Source: Arthrobacter pullicola
Lineage (GTDB): Bacteria > Actinomycetota > Actinomycetes > Actinomycetales > Micrococcaceae
NCBI RefSeq assembly: GCF_014836875.1
Contig: NZ_JACSQC010000004.1
Location: 248,001 to 312,000 of the forward strand
Direction: 5' to 3'
Length of the DNA: 64,000 bases
Shown here: piece by piece, positions 9,635-18,676 of the stretch
Layout: each line of letters begins with the position of its first letter
Numbering within the stretch: position 1 is the stretch's first letter
The notes under the pieces: model-generated
Databases searched by the model: none
What the model saw: only the letters and a program-made list of their open reading frames with translations
What the model was told of the DNA's origin: nothing
Program-made: the position numbers and the translations under genes

Positions 9635-10621
9635 TCAGGCTGGGGCAAGGGTGTCCTCAGACAGGTCCAATGCCAGCTGCCCATCCGGTTCTTCGGCAAG
9701 CCGCACCCCGGCGGGAACCTGTGTGTTCTCCGCCGGCAGCGAAAAGAGGGCGGGTTCTGTGAACGCAGCGGCGGGAGTGGAAGCAGCGGCGGGCGTGGCC
9801 GGAGCGGGTGCCGGATCCGGAACAGGCGGGGCAGGTGAAGGAGCAGCCAGCACCGGGGCGCTGCCACCGGGAGCCAATTCGGGCGCGAGGGCGGGAGCGG
9901 GCGTGGGAATGGGAGTGGGCGCTGACGTGCTGGTAGGTGCTGCCTTGACCGGCCAGGTGCCGTCAATCACCGCTTCCGGGTCGCGCCGCCGCAGGTAGGA
10001 CTGGAAACTGGCGGCCTGCTCGGCCGCCCACCCGGTCTGGAGCTGGTGGAGGGACGCAGCATCCTGGGCGAGGAGTGGAAAAGCGCCGGCCATCGCCGCG
10101 CCGACGGCCAGGGTGGCCATGACATCCGCGGCCGATGTGTGGGCGTTCTCGAAGGCTACGCCGTAGTGTTCGGCCATGGCCGTGAGGGTACGTTTCCCGC
10201 GGCGGTAGCGGTCTGCCTGCTTGTCCATGATGAAGGGATCGATGACGGGAAAAGGCACGGGGGCCGACAGTCCGCAGCGTTCCGCCTCCCGTGCCAGCAC
10301 CGTGAAATCGTAGGCTGCATTGAACGCGAGCACCGGCACGCCGGCGGCGAAGGTGTCCTGGAGCACCTGGATGATCTCCGCTACACCAAGCCGGGCTGGA
10401 ATGCCGTCCGCCCGTGCCCGTTCGGTGCTGATGCCATGAATGGCAGCCGCTTCCTCCGGGATGTCCACTCCCGGGTCAATGAGCCACTCATGGTGCTTGA
10501 GGATCCCGCCGCTGGCATCCACCAGGATGATCGACGCAGTGACGATCCGTGCCTCCTGAGGATCCCGTCCAGTGGTTTCCAGGTCGAAGGACGCGCGGGG
10601 AAGTTCATGCCAGCTCAACAT
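9635..10621 (-). CDS. DEDDh 3'-5' exonuclease (DnaQ/epsilon-like) with Pro/Ala-rich tail
   Basis: The 328-residue product has an exonuclease domain over about residues 1-180: ExoI FDLETTGRDP (Asp-x-Glu), ExoII FNAAYDFTVL, ExoIII HTSAADVMATL. This is the DEDDh set used for hydrolysis of DNA or RNA 3' ends. The tail (about 215-310) is low-complexity Pro/Ala/Thr. The start is ATG 10621, just ahead of MLSWHELPRASFDLETTG; the longer open frame upstream overlaps the divergent ATL gene and has no homology I recognise. It could act in proofreading or repair; the specific role is open. Confidence 0.85.
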   Translation of the reverse strand: MLSWHELPRASFDLETTGRDPQEARIVTASIILVDASGGILKHHEWLIDPGVDIPEEAAAIHGISTERARADGIPARLGVAEIIQVLQDTFAAGVPVLAFNAAYDFTVLAREAERCGLSAPVPFPVIDPFIMDKQADRYRRGKRTLTAMAEHYGVAFENAHTSAADVMATLAVGAAMAGAFPLLAQDAASLHQLQTGWAAEQAASFQSYLRRRDPEAVIDGTWPVKAAPTSTSAPTPIPTPAPALAPELAPGGSAPVLAAPSPAPPVPDPAPAPATPAAASTPAAAFTEPALFSLPAENTQVPAGVRLAEEPDGQLALDLSEDTLAPA

Positions 10622-10678
10622 GTATTCAAACGTACCGGCGGGCACCGACAATTCCGGATTCAGCGCGCCGGGCGCCGT

Positions 10679-10684
10679 TAGGCT
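10679..10684 (+). promoter_or_regulatory. Candidate -10 (TAGGCT) for a leaderless ATL transcript
   Basis: TAGGCT is followed by exactly 6 nt and then ATG 10691. Transcription would start at or next to the start codon. No clear -35 box and no Shine-Dalgarno are seen. Confidence 0.5.
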
Positions 10685-10690
10685 GGGCAT

Positions 10691-11182
10691 ATGCGCCAGG
10701 ACTATCAGGAAGCCGTGATGGCGGCCGTGGAACTTATAGCACCGGGCAAAGTGCTTGCCTACGGAGATATCGCCGAGCTTCTCGGCACGGGCGGCCCACG
10801 CCAGGTCGGAGCCGTGATGGCACGCAGCGGAGGCGCCGTGCCCTGGTGGCGGGTCATCCGGGCCTCCGGCGAACCTCCCGCCTGCCATGGCAGGACCGCC
10901 TGGGAACACTATGCAGCTGAAAACACGCCGGTCCGCGGGACACCTGCCGACGACGGCACCGGCTACCGCGTCCGGATCGCGGAGGCCCGCTGGCAGCCTT
11001 CCGCAGCAGACTGGATTGTCCTGGACGGACTGCGCCGCGGGCTTGGTTCCGCAGAGGCGGACTCCGAGGCAGCGGAGCAGGCACCCGGCGGAGCCCCCGC
11101 CGGGTGTGGAGATGCGGTTGGCCGGAGTGCCGCAGGGCCGGATCGGGCAATGTCGGTGCGGCATGGTGAAGTGGAGGCATGA
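10691..11182 (+). CDS. Alkyltransferase-like protein (ATL), MGMT-fold DNA lesion sensor
   Basis: The 163-residue protein carries the MGMT DNA-binding helix-turn-helix and arginine-finger region: GKVLAYGDIAELLGTGGPRQVGAVMARSG then PWWRVIRASG. In true methyltransferases the active site is PCHRV; here the Cys is replaced by Trp (PWWRV). It therefore cannot accept an alkyl group. ATL proteins bind O6-alkylguanine and hand it to nucleotide excision repair. The C-terminal 50 residues are an extension of unknown use. The stop overlaps the adnA start (ATGA), so it is made together with AdnA. Confidence 0.87.
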   Translation: MRQDYQEAVMAAVELIAPGKVLAYGDIAELLGTGGPRQVGAVMARSGGAVPWWRVIRASGEPPACHGRTAWEHYAAENTPVRGTPADDGTGYRVRIAEARWQPSAADWIVLDGLRRGLGSAEADSEAAEQAPGGAPAGCGDAVGRSAAGPDRAMSVRHGEVEA

Positions 11183-14100
11183 GCATTAACCTGCAACTCG
11201 TTCCTCCCGCTGCCGCGGGCAGGGCTGCCCCGCAGCTGAGTCCTGACCAGCAGGCCGCTGTGGACAGGCGCACCGGCAGCGGGCCGCTGCTGGTGCTCGG
11301 CGCGCCGGGAACCGGAAAATCCACCGTGCTGGTGGAAACCGCCGTCGCACGCATCCAGCGGGACGCACTGGACCCGGCAGGCGTCCTGCTGCTCGCTCCG
11401 TCGCGGCTGGCCGCGGCGTCCCTGCGCGACGCGCTGTCAGCCCGGCTGGAACGCACCATCAGCGCCGCGCCGGCCAGGACCTGGGCCTCCTACGCGTTCG
11501 ACCTCATCCGGCGGGCGAAGGCCGAGGGCCGGCTTCCGTACGTGACACGTGCTCCCAAACTGCTCTCCGGCGCCGAACAGGACGTCATCATCAAGGAACT
11601 GCTGTCCGGTCACGGCCAGAACGGAGTTCCACGGCTGCCCTGGCCGGACTCCCTTGAGCTGGCGCTGGGAACCCGGGGGTTCCGGCAGGAAGTGCGGCAG
11701 CTGTTCGACCGCGTCATTGAGCTGGGTCTGGCACCGGAGGACCTCGCCGGACTGGGCCGCCGCTACGGCCGGCAGGACTGGGTGGCCGCCGCCGGACTCT
11801 ATGCGGAGTACCGCGATGTCCTGGACATCCGCATGCCGGAAGCCTTCGATCCGGCGGGAATTATCACCACGGCGCTGGACATCCTGGAATCGGACCCGGA
11901 GTTCCTGGCCGCCGAACATGAGCGGCTGCAGCTGATCCTGGTGGACGATCTGCAGGAAGCCAACCCGGCCATCCACCAACTGCTGGGACTGCTGGCCGCC
12001 GGCCGGGATGCGGTGGTGACGGCGAGCCCGGACACCGTGGTCCAGGGATTCCGCGGAGCCCGGCCGGACCTCCTGGGCGGTTTGGCCAAAACACTCGGCC
12101 CCGGGCTCGAGACAGTGGTGCTGGACACCCAGCACCGGCTCAGCGGACCCATAGCCGCCGCCTGGCACCAGGTCGCTTCCCGGATCTCTGTGGTACCTGG
12201 GCTGCCATCCTGCCGCACCGGGGCCGGGCGTCCGGCACCGGCAGTGCCGTCCGGGGAGGGCAATCTTCCGGCTGCTGCCGCCCACGTGGTGGACTCTCCC
12301 ATGCATGAACAGCGCTATGTGGCTCAGCGCATCCTTGAAGCCCAGCTGCTGGAGGGCCGGAGGCTCGAGGACATCGCCGTGATCGTGCGCACCGGCGGGC
12401 AGCTGGCCCGGATCCAGCGGTACCTCACCAGCCAGGGGATTGAGGTCAAGGTTCCCGTGGCGGAGAAAGCCGTCCGGGATGAAGCAGCGGTCCGCCCGCT
12501 GCTGGATGCCTTCGCCGTCGTCCTGGATCCGGAACTGCTGACACCCGAAACCGCTGTGTCGCTACTGACCTCCAGGATCGGCGGAGCAGGTTCGCTGGAC
12601 CTGCGGAGGCTGCGGCAGGCGCTGCGGCGAGAGGAACTGCGCGCCGGCGGCGGCCGCAGTTCCGACGCGCTCCTGGTCGAGGCCCTGCTTGACCCGCTCT
12701 CGGATTCAGGCCTGGCCCTTGCCGGTCTTGGCTGGGAAGCGGGTGCAGCGAAACGCCTGGCAGCAATGCTGCGAGCAGGAAAGGAAGCGGCGGACCAAGC
12801 CGGTGCTACAGCCGAAACGGTGCTTTGGGCGCTGTGGGCTGCCACGGGCTGGTCGAAAAAATGGGCAGAGTCTGCCTTGGCGGGCGGGTCCACCGGCCTC
12901 CGCGCCGACAGGGACCTGGACGCCATCATGGCCCTGTTCCAGACCGCAGAGCGCTACGTTGACCAGCTGCCCGGCTCCACGCCGGCCCAGTTCCTGGACT
13001 ACCTCACCAGCTCGGAACTGCCGATGGACACCCTCGCAGCCAGGGCGCAGAAACGCGACGCCGTGGAATTACTCACGCCGGCCAGCGCCGCCGGGCGGGA
13101 ATGGCCGGTGGTCATTGTGGCTGGAATCCAGGAAGGCGTCTGGCCGAACCTGCGGCTGCGCGGGGAGCTGCTGGGCAGCGGGGACCTGGTCTCCGCCGTC
13201 GAGTTCGGTGATGACTACCGCCGTTACCGCAACCCGCAGACGCTCATGCACGGTATCCGCCACGATGAGCTGCGCAGTTTCTCCACCGCGGTCTCCCGGG
13301 CACGCGAGACCCTGATCTGCACGGCCGTTGCGTCCGAGGACGAGCAGCCCTCCCAGTTCCTGGACCTGGTGGATCCGCTGCCCGACGGTGCGGTGGCCAG
13401 GCCCCGGACCGAGGTCCTGCGCCCGCTCACCCTGCGGTCCCTCGTGGCGGAACTGCGCGCCTATGCCCAGCAAGCCGACGCCGAGCCGGCGCTGGCGAAG
13501 GAAGCGGCCGAACACCTGGGCCGGATGCTGCGCCACCCGGTCCGGGTTCCAGGCGCGGCGCCTGCGCAGTGGTGGGGCCTGCTTCCACTTTCCAGCGCCG
13601 AACCCATCCTCCCGGCAGAAGCGCCCATCCCGGTGTCGCCGTCGAAGGTGGATGCGGTCACCAAATCACCGCTGAGCTGGTTCGTGTCCGCCGCCGGGGG
13701 TGAGCAGGCGACAGACTTTGCCCGGTCGCTGGGAACCCTGGTCCACCAGATCGCGCAGGACATGCCGGACGCCTCCGGTTCTGAATACACCGCTGAACTG
13801 CAGCGCCGCTGGCCGTCTTTAGGCATGAAGGACACCTGGGAGGGCAAGCTGGACTTCAAGCGGGCGGAGACGATGGTCCGCAAACTGGCCGACTACGTGA
13901 TCCAGATGCGAAAGAGCGGGCGCAGCCTCGTGGCCGTGGAAAAGGACTTTGAGGCAGACATTCCGGTGGAAGTCCGGGGCGCCGTCCGCACGGCGCTGCT
14001 CCGCGGCCAGATCGACCGGCTGGAAGCCGATGCCGAGGGGCGCCTTTTCATCGTTGACCTCAAGACCGGCAAATCCGCACCAAAAAAGGCGGACCTTGAC

Positions 14101-14412
14101 GGGCACCCGCAGCTAGCCGCCTACCAGGAAGCCGTCCGTGAAGGCGCGCTCGAAGAAGGGCCGCCGGTCCCTGGCGGAGCTGCACTGGTGCAGCTCGGGA
14201 CGACCTCCAAGGGTGTCTCTGTGCAGGAACAGCCGCCGCTGGGCACCGGGGACACCAGTGCGCTGGAGATGATCCAGGACGCGGCAACGCTGATGTCCGG
14301 TGCCACATTCGAGACGATCCATGATCCCGCCAGAAGCGGATTCGGCGGGCACGGCTGCCGCCTGCCGGAGATCTGCCCGCTGTGTACCGAAGGAAAGCAG
14401 GTTACCGAGTGA
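11179..14412 (+). CDS. adnA: AdnA subunit of the AdnAB helicase-nuclease (UvrD/RecB-like)
   Basis: The 1077-residue protein has an N-terminal superfamily-1 motor (Walker A GAPGTGKST at 41-49; Walker B LILVDDLQE at about 253-260) and a C-terminal RecB-type nuclease (D960 and K962 in VDLKTGK, then HPQLAAYQ). AdnAB resects double-strand ends in actinobacteria in place of RecBCD. Walker B has Asp257 where motors usually have Glu. Three cysteines close the protein (C1060, C1066, C1069), as in an iron-sulfur staple, but the fourth, expected near VTKSPLSWFV, is a Ser. It is coupled to ATL upstream and AdnB downstream. The AdnA role is inferred from gene order and the nuclease domain. Confidence 0.87.
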   Translation: MSINLQLVPPAAAGRAAPQLSPDQQAAVDRRTGSGPLLVLGAPGTGKSTVLVETAVARIQRDALDPAGVLLLAPSRLAAASLRDALSARLERTISAAPARTWASYAFDLIRRAKAEGRLPYVTRAPKLLSGAEQDVIIKELLSGHGQNGVPRLPWPDSLELALGTRGFRQEVRQLFDRVIELGLAPEDLAGLGRRYGRQDWVAAAGLYAEYRDVLDIRMPEAFDPAGIITTALDILESDPEFLAAEHERLQLILVDDLQEANPAIHQLLGLLAAGRDAVVTASPDTVVQGFRGARPDLLGGLAKTLGPGLETVVLDTQHRLSGPIAAAWHQVASRISVVPGLPSCRTGAGRPAPAVPSGEGNLPAAAAHVVDSPMHEQRYVAQRILEAQLLEGRRLEDIAVIVRTGGQLARIQRYLTSQGIEVKVPVAEKAVRDEAAVRPLLDAFAVVLDPELLTPETAVSLLTSRIGGAGSLDLRRLRQALRREELRAGGGRSSDALLVEALLDPLSDSGLALAGLGWEAGAAKRLAAMLRAGKEAADQAGATAETVLWALWAATGWSKKWAESALAGGSTGLRADRDLDAIMALFQTAERYVDQLPGSTPAQFLDYLTSSELPMDTLAARAQKRDAVELLTPASAAGREWPVVIVAGIQEGVWPNLRLRGELLGSGDLVSAVEFGDDYRRYRNPQTLMHGIRHDELRSFSTAVSRARETLICTAVASEDEQPSQFLDLVDPLPDGAVARPRTEVLRPLTLRSLVAELRAYAQQADAEPALAKEAAEHLGRMLRHPVRVPGAAPAQWWGLLPLSSAEPILPAEAPIPVSPSKVDAVTKSPLSWFVSAAGGEQATDFARSLGTLVHQIAQDMPDASGSEYTAELQRRWPSLGMKDTWEGKLDFKRAETMVRKLADYVIQMRKSGRSLVAVEKDFEADIPVEVRGAVRTALLRGQIDRLEADAEGRLFIVDLKTGKSAPKKADLDGHPQLAAYQEAVREGALEEGPPVPGGAALVQLGTTSKGVSVQEQPPLGTGDTSALEMIQDAATLMSGATFETIHDPARSGFGGHGCRLPEICPLCTEGKQVTE

Positions 14413-17400
14413 GCGTCCACCTGAGCGAAGATGTGCGGGACAGCCAGGAGCGCAGTCCGCGGTTTTCCGCCCGGCAGCTTGCCGAACTGCTGCACGGTGA
14501 TTCCAGCGAACCGGTGCAGTACCCCACCACGGCCCAGGAAGAGATCATCGAGGCTCCCCTGGAACCGCTGCTCGTGGTTGCCGGGGCCGGGTCCGGCAAG
14601 ACCAAGACCATGGCCGACCGGGTGGTGTGGCTGGTGGCCAACGGCCTGGTGGAACCCGAACAGATCCTCGGTGTCACCTTCACCCGCAAAGCGGCGGGAG
14701 AACTCGCTACCCGTATCCGCCAGCGGCTCCGGCTGCTCTTCCGCATGCTGGGGGAGGAGGCTGGCGGGACAGAAACAGACCAGTTGGAGGCGGCTGTCTC
14801 CACCTACCATTCCTACGCCAACGGCATAGTGAACGATTACGGGCTGCGCATCGGCGTCGAACGGGATTCCGTGATGCTCGGCGGCGCACAGTCCTGGCAG
14901 CTGGCGAACGAAGTTGTCGAGGCCTACGCCGGGGACTACGAACACTTCACCGCGGCTAAGTCCACCCTGGTGAGTGCCGTCCTGCAGATGGCCTCCGAAT
15001 GCTCCGAGCACTTGAGGACGCCGGCCGAGGTCAGGGCGGAACTGGAGCACCAGATCGCCGAAATCCAGCACCTGCCCTATCAGGCCGGCAAAACCAAGGA
15101 ACCCGCGCAGGCCGCCAAGACCCTGCTCGGCAAGCTTCGCACCCGGGTCTCCGTTACCGAGCTGGTGGAGTCCTACCAGCGGGCCAAATCGGAACGGCGG
15201 CAGCTGGACTTCGGCGACCTCGTGGCGCTCGCGGCCCGCATCGCCGAAGAAATCCCCGAAGCCGTTGCCATGGAGCGGGCCAAGTACAAGGTGGTGCTGC
15301 TGGACGAATTCCAGGACACATCCCACGCGCAGATGGTGCTTTTCTCCAAGCTGTTCGGAGACGGAACACCGGTGACGGCAGTTGGCGATCCGCACCAGTC
15401 AATCTACGGTTTCCGCGGTGCGTCCGCCGGGCAGCTGGGCACCTTCCGCACGCACTTCCCGCTGGTCCAGCCGGGCGGAAACCGGACCCCGGCCCCAGTC
15501 GCCAACCTCTCCGTGGCCTGGCGGAACTCCACCGCGATTCTGGCCACCGCCAATGCCGTTTCCGGTCCGCTGAACCAGCCCGTGCCCTGGCTGAAGCACA
15601 ACCGTCCCCTGGATGTGCCCGAACTCCAGGCCAAACCCAAGGCACCGGTGGGGGAGGTGTACCTGGGCAGGTATCTCTCGGAAAAAACGGTGACGCTTCC
15701 CGACGGAACCGTCAGCCTGGGGGAAGCAGAAGCACTGGCTGCGGAAATCGCCAAGCTGCGCGCCCAATGGTGGAAACGGCCGCACGAGACCGATTCCCGC
15801 GGCAACCTGCTGCCGCCCACCGTCGCCGTGCTCTGCCGGGGGAAAAAGCAGTTCGACCCGATCCGCCGCGCGCTGGAAGCCCACGGCATCCCGGTGCAGG
15901 TCGTTGGGCTGGGAGGTCTGCTCTCCACCCCGGAGATCGTCGACCTGCTCGCCGTGCTCCGGGTCCTCGGAGACCCCGGACGTTCAGACTCCATGCTGCG
16001 TATCCTTGCCGGTGCCCGCTGGCGGATCGGCCCGGCCGACCTGATGGCGCTCGCTGATTGGTCCCGCCACCTGGTGCGGGTCCGTGAGCGGGCCGTCCGG
16101 GTCCAGGACCTTGCCGACGTTGACGGACCGGATGAAAGCGGGCCCGCCGTCGTCGAGACAGATCTTTCGGAGGCGGGCAGCCTGGTTGAGGCTGTCGACC
16201 ACCTGCCAAAGCCGGGCTGGACGTCGAACGCCGGGCGTTCCCTGAGCGCGCAGGCGCTTTCCCGGCTGGCTGCGCTCCGCGACGAACTGCGGGAACTGCG
16301 CGGCTATGTCGGGGAGGACCTGACGACCTTGATCGGAGAGGTGGAGCGGCGCATCCTGCTCGACATCGAAGTGGCCGCCAAACCGGGGATCAGCATCCAC
16401 GAATCGCGGCGGAACCTCGATGCCTTTGTGGACGCCGCGGCGACGTTCAGCGCCTCCGCTGACCGGGTTGACCTCGCCGCGTTCCTGGCCTGGCTCGAAG
16501 TCGCCGATGAGGAAGAGAACGGACTGCCCGTAACCCAGCTGGAGACCAGCCGGGAAGCCGTCCAGCTGCTGACGGTCCACGCATCGAAAGGGCTGGAATG
16601 GGACGTTGTTGCCGTTCCGGGTCTCAGCGAAGGCCAGTTCCCCAACGACAAAGACTCGCGCTGGAGCAGCGGGAATGCGGCCATTCCGTGGAATCTGCGC
16701 GGGGATGCCCCCGATTTGCCGCAGTGGGAGTGGGAACAGCCGGACCAGAAGTCCTGGGTCGATGCGGAGAAACTCTTTGCCGAAGATGCGCGCGGGCATG
16801 CCGAACGTGAGGAACGCCGGCTCGCCTACGTCGCGTTCACCCGGGCGAAGCACGTGCTGCTGTGCACCTCCAGCGCCTGGGGCGGCGGGCGGTCCAAGCC
16901 GACGCCGGCCTCACGCTACCTGCTGGACCTCTACGACCTGGGGAATAACGGTGCCGAAGGTTTCCACCTGCTGTCCTGGCTGGAACCGGAGGACGAGGGA
17001 GATGAGAACCCGGCCAACGCAGCCACCGAACGTGCCGTGTGGCCCAAGGACCCGCTTGCTCCGGCCCGCCGGACGGCGATGGAGGCCGCCGCAGCGGCGG
17101 TCCTGGCTGCGGCAGATGCTCCGGCGGACAGCGGCATGGGCCTGGCCGAATCCGTTCCGGCGGACGGGGGAACCGACGACGGCGGCTCGGCAGTTTTCGA
17201 ACCCCGCCGCTGGGGCCGGGACGTTGAACTGGTCCTGGCAAGGCACAGGGCTCCGGATGAAGTCATGCAGGTTGAGCTGCCCGCCCATATTTCCGCGTCT
17301 ATGCTGGTGGACCTGCGGGATGATCCGGAGGCCGTAACACGCCAGCTCCGCCGGCCCGTTCCCCGTGAGCCTGGAATGGCGGCCCGCAAGGGCACGGCCT

Positions 17401-17900
17401 TTCATGCCTGGGTGGAGGACTTCTTCGGCCGCAGCGGGATGCTCGACCTTGACGAGCATGCCGGTGCCGCTGATGCCTACGTTGATGAGGCCTACCAGCT
17501 TGAAGACATGGTGGCCACCTTCGAGGCTTCTGAATGGGCGGCCCGGACCCCGGCGTTCATCGAGGTCCCGGTGGAAACCCGCGTCGATTCAGTGATCGTC
17601 CGCGGGCGGATCGACGCAGTCTTCCAGGACAGCGACGGCTCCTGGGACCTGATCGACTGGAAGACCGGTGCGCCGCCGTCGGCGGACAAGCTGGCCGTAC
17701 GGTCAGTCCAGCTGGCCGTCTACCGCCTGGCCTGGTCCCGCCTGAAGGGCGTGCCACTGGATCAGGTCCGGGCCGCGTTCTACTTTGTGGCGGCGGACAA
17801 GGTGATCCGCCCGCACAACCTCCTCGGCGAAGAGGAGCTGGAGCGGATCATCCTGGACTCAGCGGGAGGAGCAGGTCCGTCCGGGCCTGGCCGGGACTGA
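14409..17900 (+). CDS. adnB: AdnB subunit of the AdnAB helicase-nuclease
   Basis: The 1163-residue protein has a full UvrD-type motor: Walker A GAGSGKTKT at 59-67, VVLLDEFQDTSHAQ as motif II, GDPHQSIYGFRGA as motif III and LTVHASKGLEWDVVAVPG as motif V. A PD-(D/E)XK nuclease closes it, with D1083 and K1085 in IDWKTGA and QLAVYRLAW. It should be the lead motor and second nuclease of AdnAB. GTG 14409 overlaps the adnA TGA (GTGA) and has an AGG about 7 nt upstream. An in-frame ATG at 14382 inside adnA is possible but less likely. Confidence 0.88.
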   Translation: MSVHLSEDVRDSQERSPRFSARQLAELLHGDSSEPVQYPTTAQEEIIEAPLEPLLVVAGAGSGKTKTMADRVVWLVANGLVEPEQILGVTFTRKAAGELATRIRQRLRLLFRMLGEEAGGTETDQLEAAVSTYHSYANGIVNDYGLRIGVERDSVMLGGAQSWQLANEVVEAYAGDYEHFTAAKSTLVSAVLQMASECSEHLRTPAEVRAELEHQIAEIQHLPYQAGKTKEPAQAAKTLLGKLRTRVSVTELVESYQRAKSERRQLDFGDLVALAARIAEEIPEAVAMERAKYKVVLLDEFQDTSHAQMVLFSKLFGDGTPVTAVGDPHQSIYGFRGASAGQLGTFRTHFPLVQPGGNRTPAPVANLSVAWRNSTAILATANAVSGPLNQPVPWLKHNRPLDVPELQAKPKAPVGEVYLGRYLSEKTVTLPDGTVSLGEAEALAAEIAKLRAQWWKRPHETDSRGNLLPPTVAVLCRGKKQFDPIRRALEAHGIPVQVVGLGGLLSTPEIVDLLAVLRVLGDPGRSDSMLRILAGARWRIGPADLMALADWSRHLVRVRERAVRVQDLADVDGPDESGPAVVETDLSEAGSLVEAVDHLPKPGWTSNAGRSLSAQALSRLAALRDELRELRGYVGEDLTTLIGEVERRILLDIEVAAKPGISIHESRRNLDAFVDAAATFSASADRVDLAAFLAWLEVADEEENGLPVTQLETSREAVQLLTVHASKGLEWDVVAVPGLSEGQFPNDKDSRWSSGNAAIPWNLRGDAPDLPQWEWEQPDQKSWVDAEKLFAEDARGHAEREERRLAYVAFTRAKHVLLCTSSAWGGGRSKPTPASRYLLDLYDLGNNGAEGFHLLSWLEPEDEGDENPANAATERAVWPKDPLAPARRTAMEAAAAAVLAAADAPADSGMGLAESVPADGGTDDGGSAVFEPRRWGRDVELVLARHRAPDEVMQVELPAHISASMLVDLRDDPEAVTRQLRRPVPREPGMAARKGTAFHAWVEDFFGRSGMLDLDEHAGAADAYVDEAYQLEDMVATFEASEWAARTPAFIEVPVETRVDSVIVRGRIDAVFQDSDGSWDLIDWKTGAPPSADKLAVRSVQLAVYRLAWSRLKGVPLDQVRAAFYFVAADKVIRPHNLLGEEELERIILDSAGGAGPSGPGRD

Positions 17901-17920
17901 TCGTTCTGAGCGCCGGACAA

Positions 17921-17964
17921 GAACGGAACAGCGCCGCCGACTGGACGGCGGCGCTGTTCCGTTC
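17921..17964. terminator. Strong bidirectional terminator after adnB
   Basis: A perfect 19-bp stem (17921-17939 with 17946-17964) encloses a 6-nt loop. It lies 20 nt after the adnB stop and 16 nt beyond the end of the convergent ABC permease gene. Confidence 0.88.
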
Positions 17965-17980
17965 ATCCGGAGCCAGGTAC

Positions 17981-18676
17981 CTAGGGGGTAGCCCGGCGAA
18001 GCGTTCCGTAGGACCCGGCCGCAAGGACTACTCCGGCGAGCAGCAGCCAGCCGGAAAGGGACAGGGGCGTGAGCTGGACAAACCAGGCGCCCACTGCGGC
18101 CCATGAATCCGTTGTCGTGGCGGCAGCCACACCGGCCAGCAGAATCAGCGCGAAACCGACCAGCGCTGCGACCAGGCCGATTGTCCGCCAACGCCGGTAC
18201 ACGGTGGCGAACCAGAAACCGAACATAAACAGCAGGATGGTCAGAGCGAAATAGAGCAGAATCTGCACCCACCAGGCGGACTCAGCGACCCACGGCAGGG
18301 CGAAGATGTTCCCGTCGACCCCCCAGCCGTTCGTCGCCCGCTCCACCAGCCCCAGGATCCAGTAGAGCACCCCCAGCGCGAGCGCGAGCAGCGAAAACAA
18401 GCCAAGGGTTCCAAGGTAGAAAGACCGCCGGCTCACGCTCATGGCCTGTGAAAACGGAAACGTAAGGCTCAGCGACTGAACCCCGGCGGCGAGGAAATAC
18501 CACATGACCGCCTGGCCGGAGAACGCCAGCCTGGTTCCCTCCCCCTCGTCAGAGGGAACCAGGGCCAGGATCGCAATGGCCAGCACCGTGGATGAAACAA
18601 TGATGATTCCTGGTATGCCCAGGTACAGCCATTTGTTCAGCAGCTGCATGCGGGCGACGGCGAGCGGGCGGTTCAT
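17981..18676 (-). CDS. ABC transporter membrane subunit of the GntR-linked cassette
   Basis: The 231-residue protein has six hydrophobic spans (for example near residues 17-36, 53-72, 88-108, 130-155, 168-190 and 203-223) and no ATPase motif. It overlaps the ATPase stop by 4 nt. With the ATPase and GntR genes upstream it forms a YtrA-type cassette. In Bacillus and relatives such cassettes respond to cell-wall antibiotics, but nothing here shows the ligand. Confidence 0.8.
   Translation of the reverse strand: MNRPLAVARMQLLNKWLYLGIPGIIIVSSTVLAIAILALVPSDEGEGTRLAFSGQAVMWYFLAAGVQSLSLTFPFSQAMSVSRRSFYLGTLGLFSLLALALGVLYWILGLVERATNGWGVDGNIFALPWVAESAWWVQILLYFALTILLFMFGFWFATVYRRWRTIGLVAALVGFALILLAGVAAATTTDSWAAVGAWFVQLTPLSLSGWLLLAGVVLAAGSYGTLRRATP

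Noticed and set aside
10622-11164. N-terminal extension of 181 residues on the exonuclease
   Set aside because: It runs antisense through the ATL gene and lacks known sequence; ATG 10621 directly precedes the ExoI region.
14121-15395. 424-codon minus-strand open frame across the adnA/adnB junction
   Set aside because: It is antisense to the AdnA nuclease and AdnB motor domains and has low-complexity, motif-free sequence.
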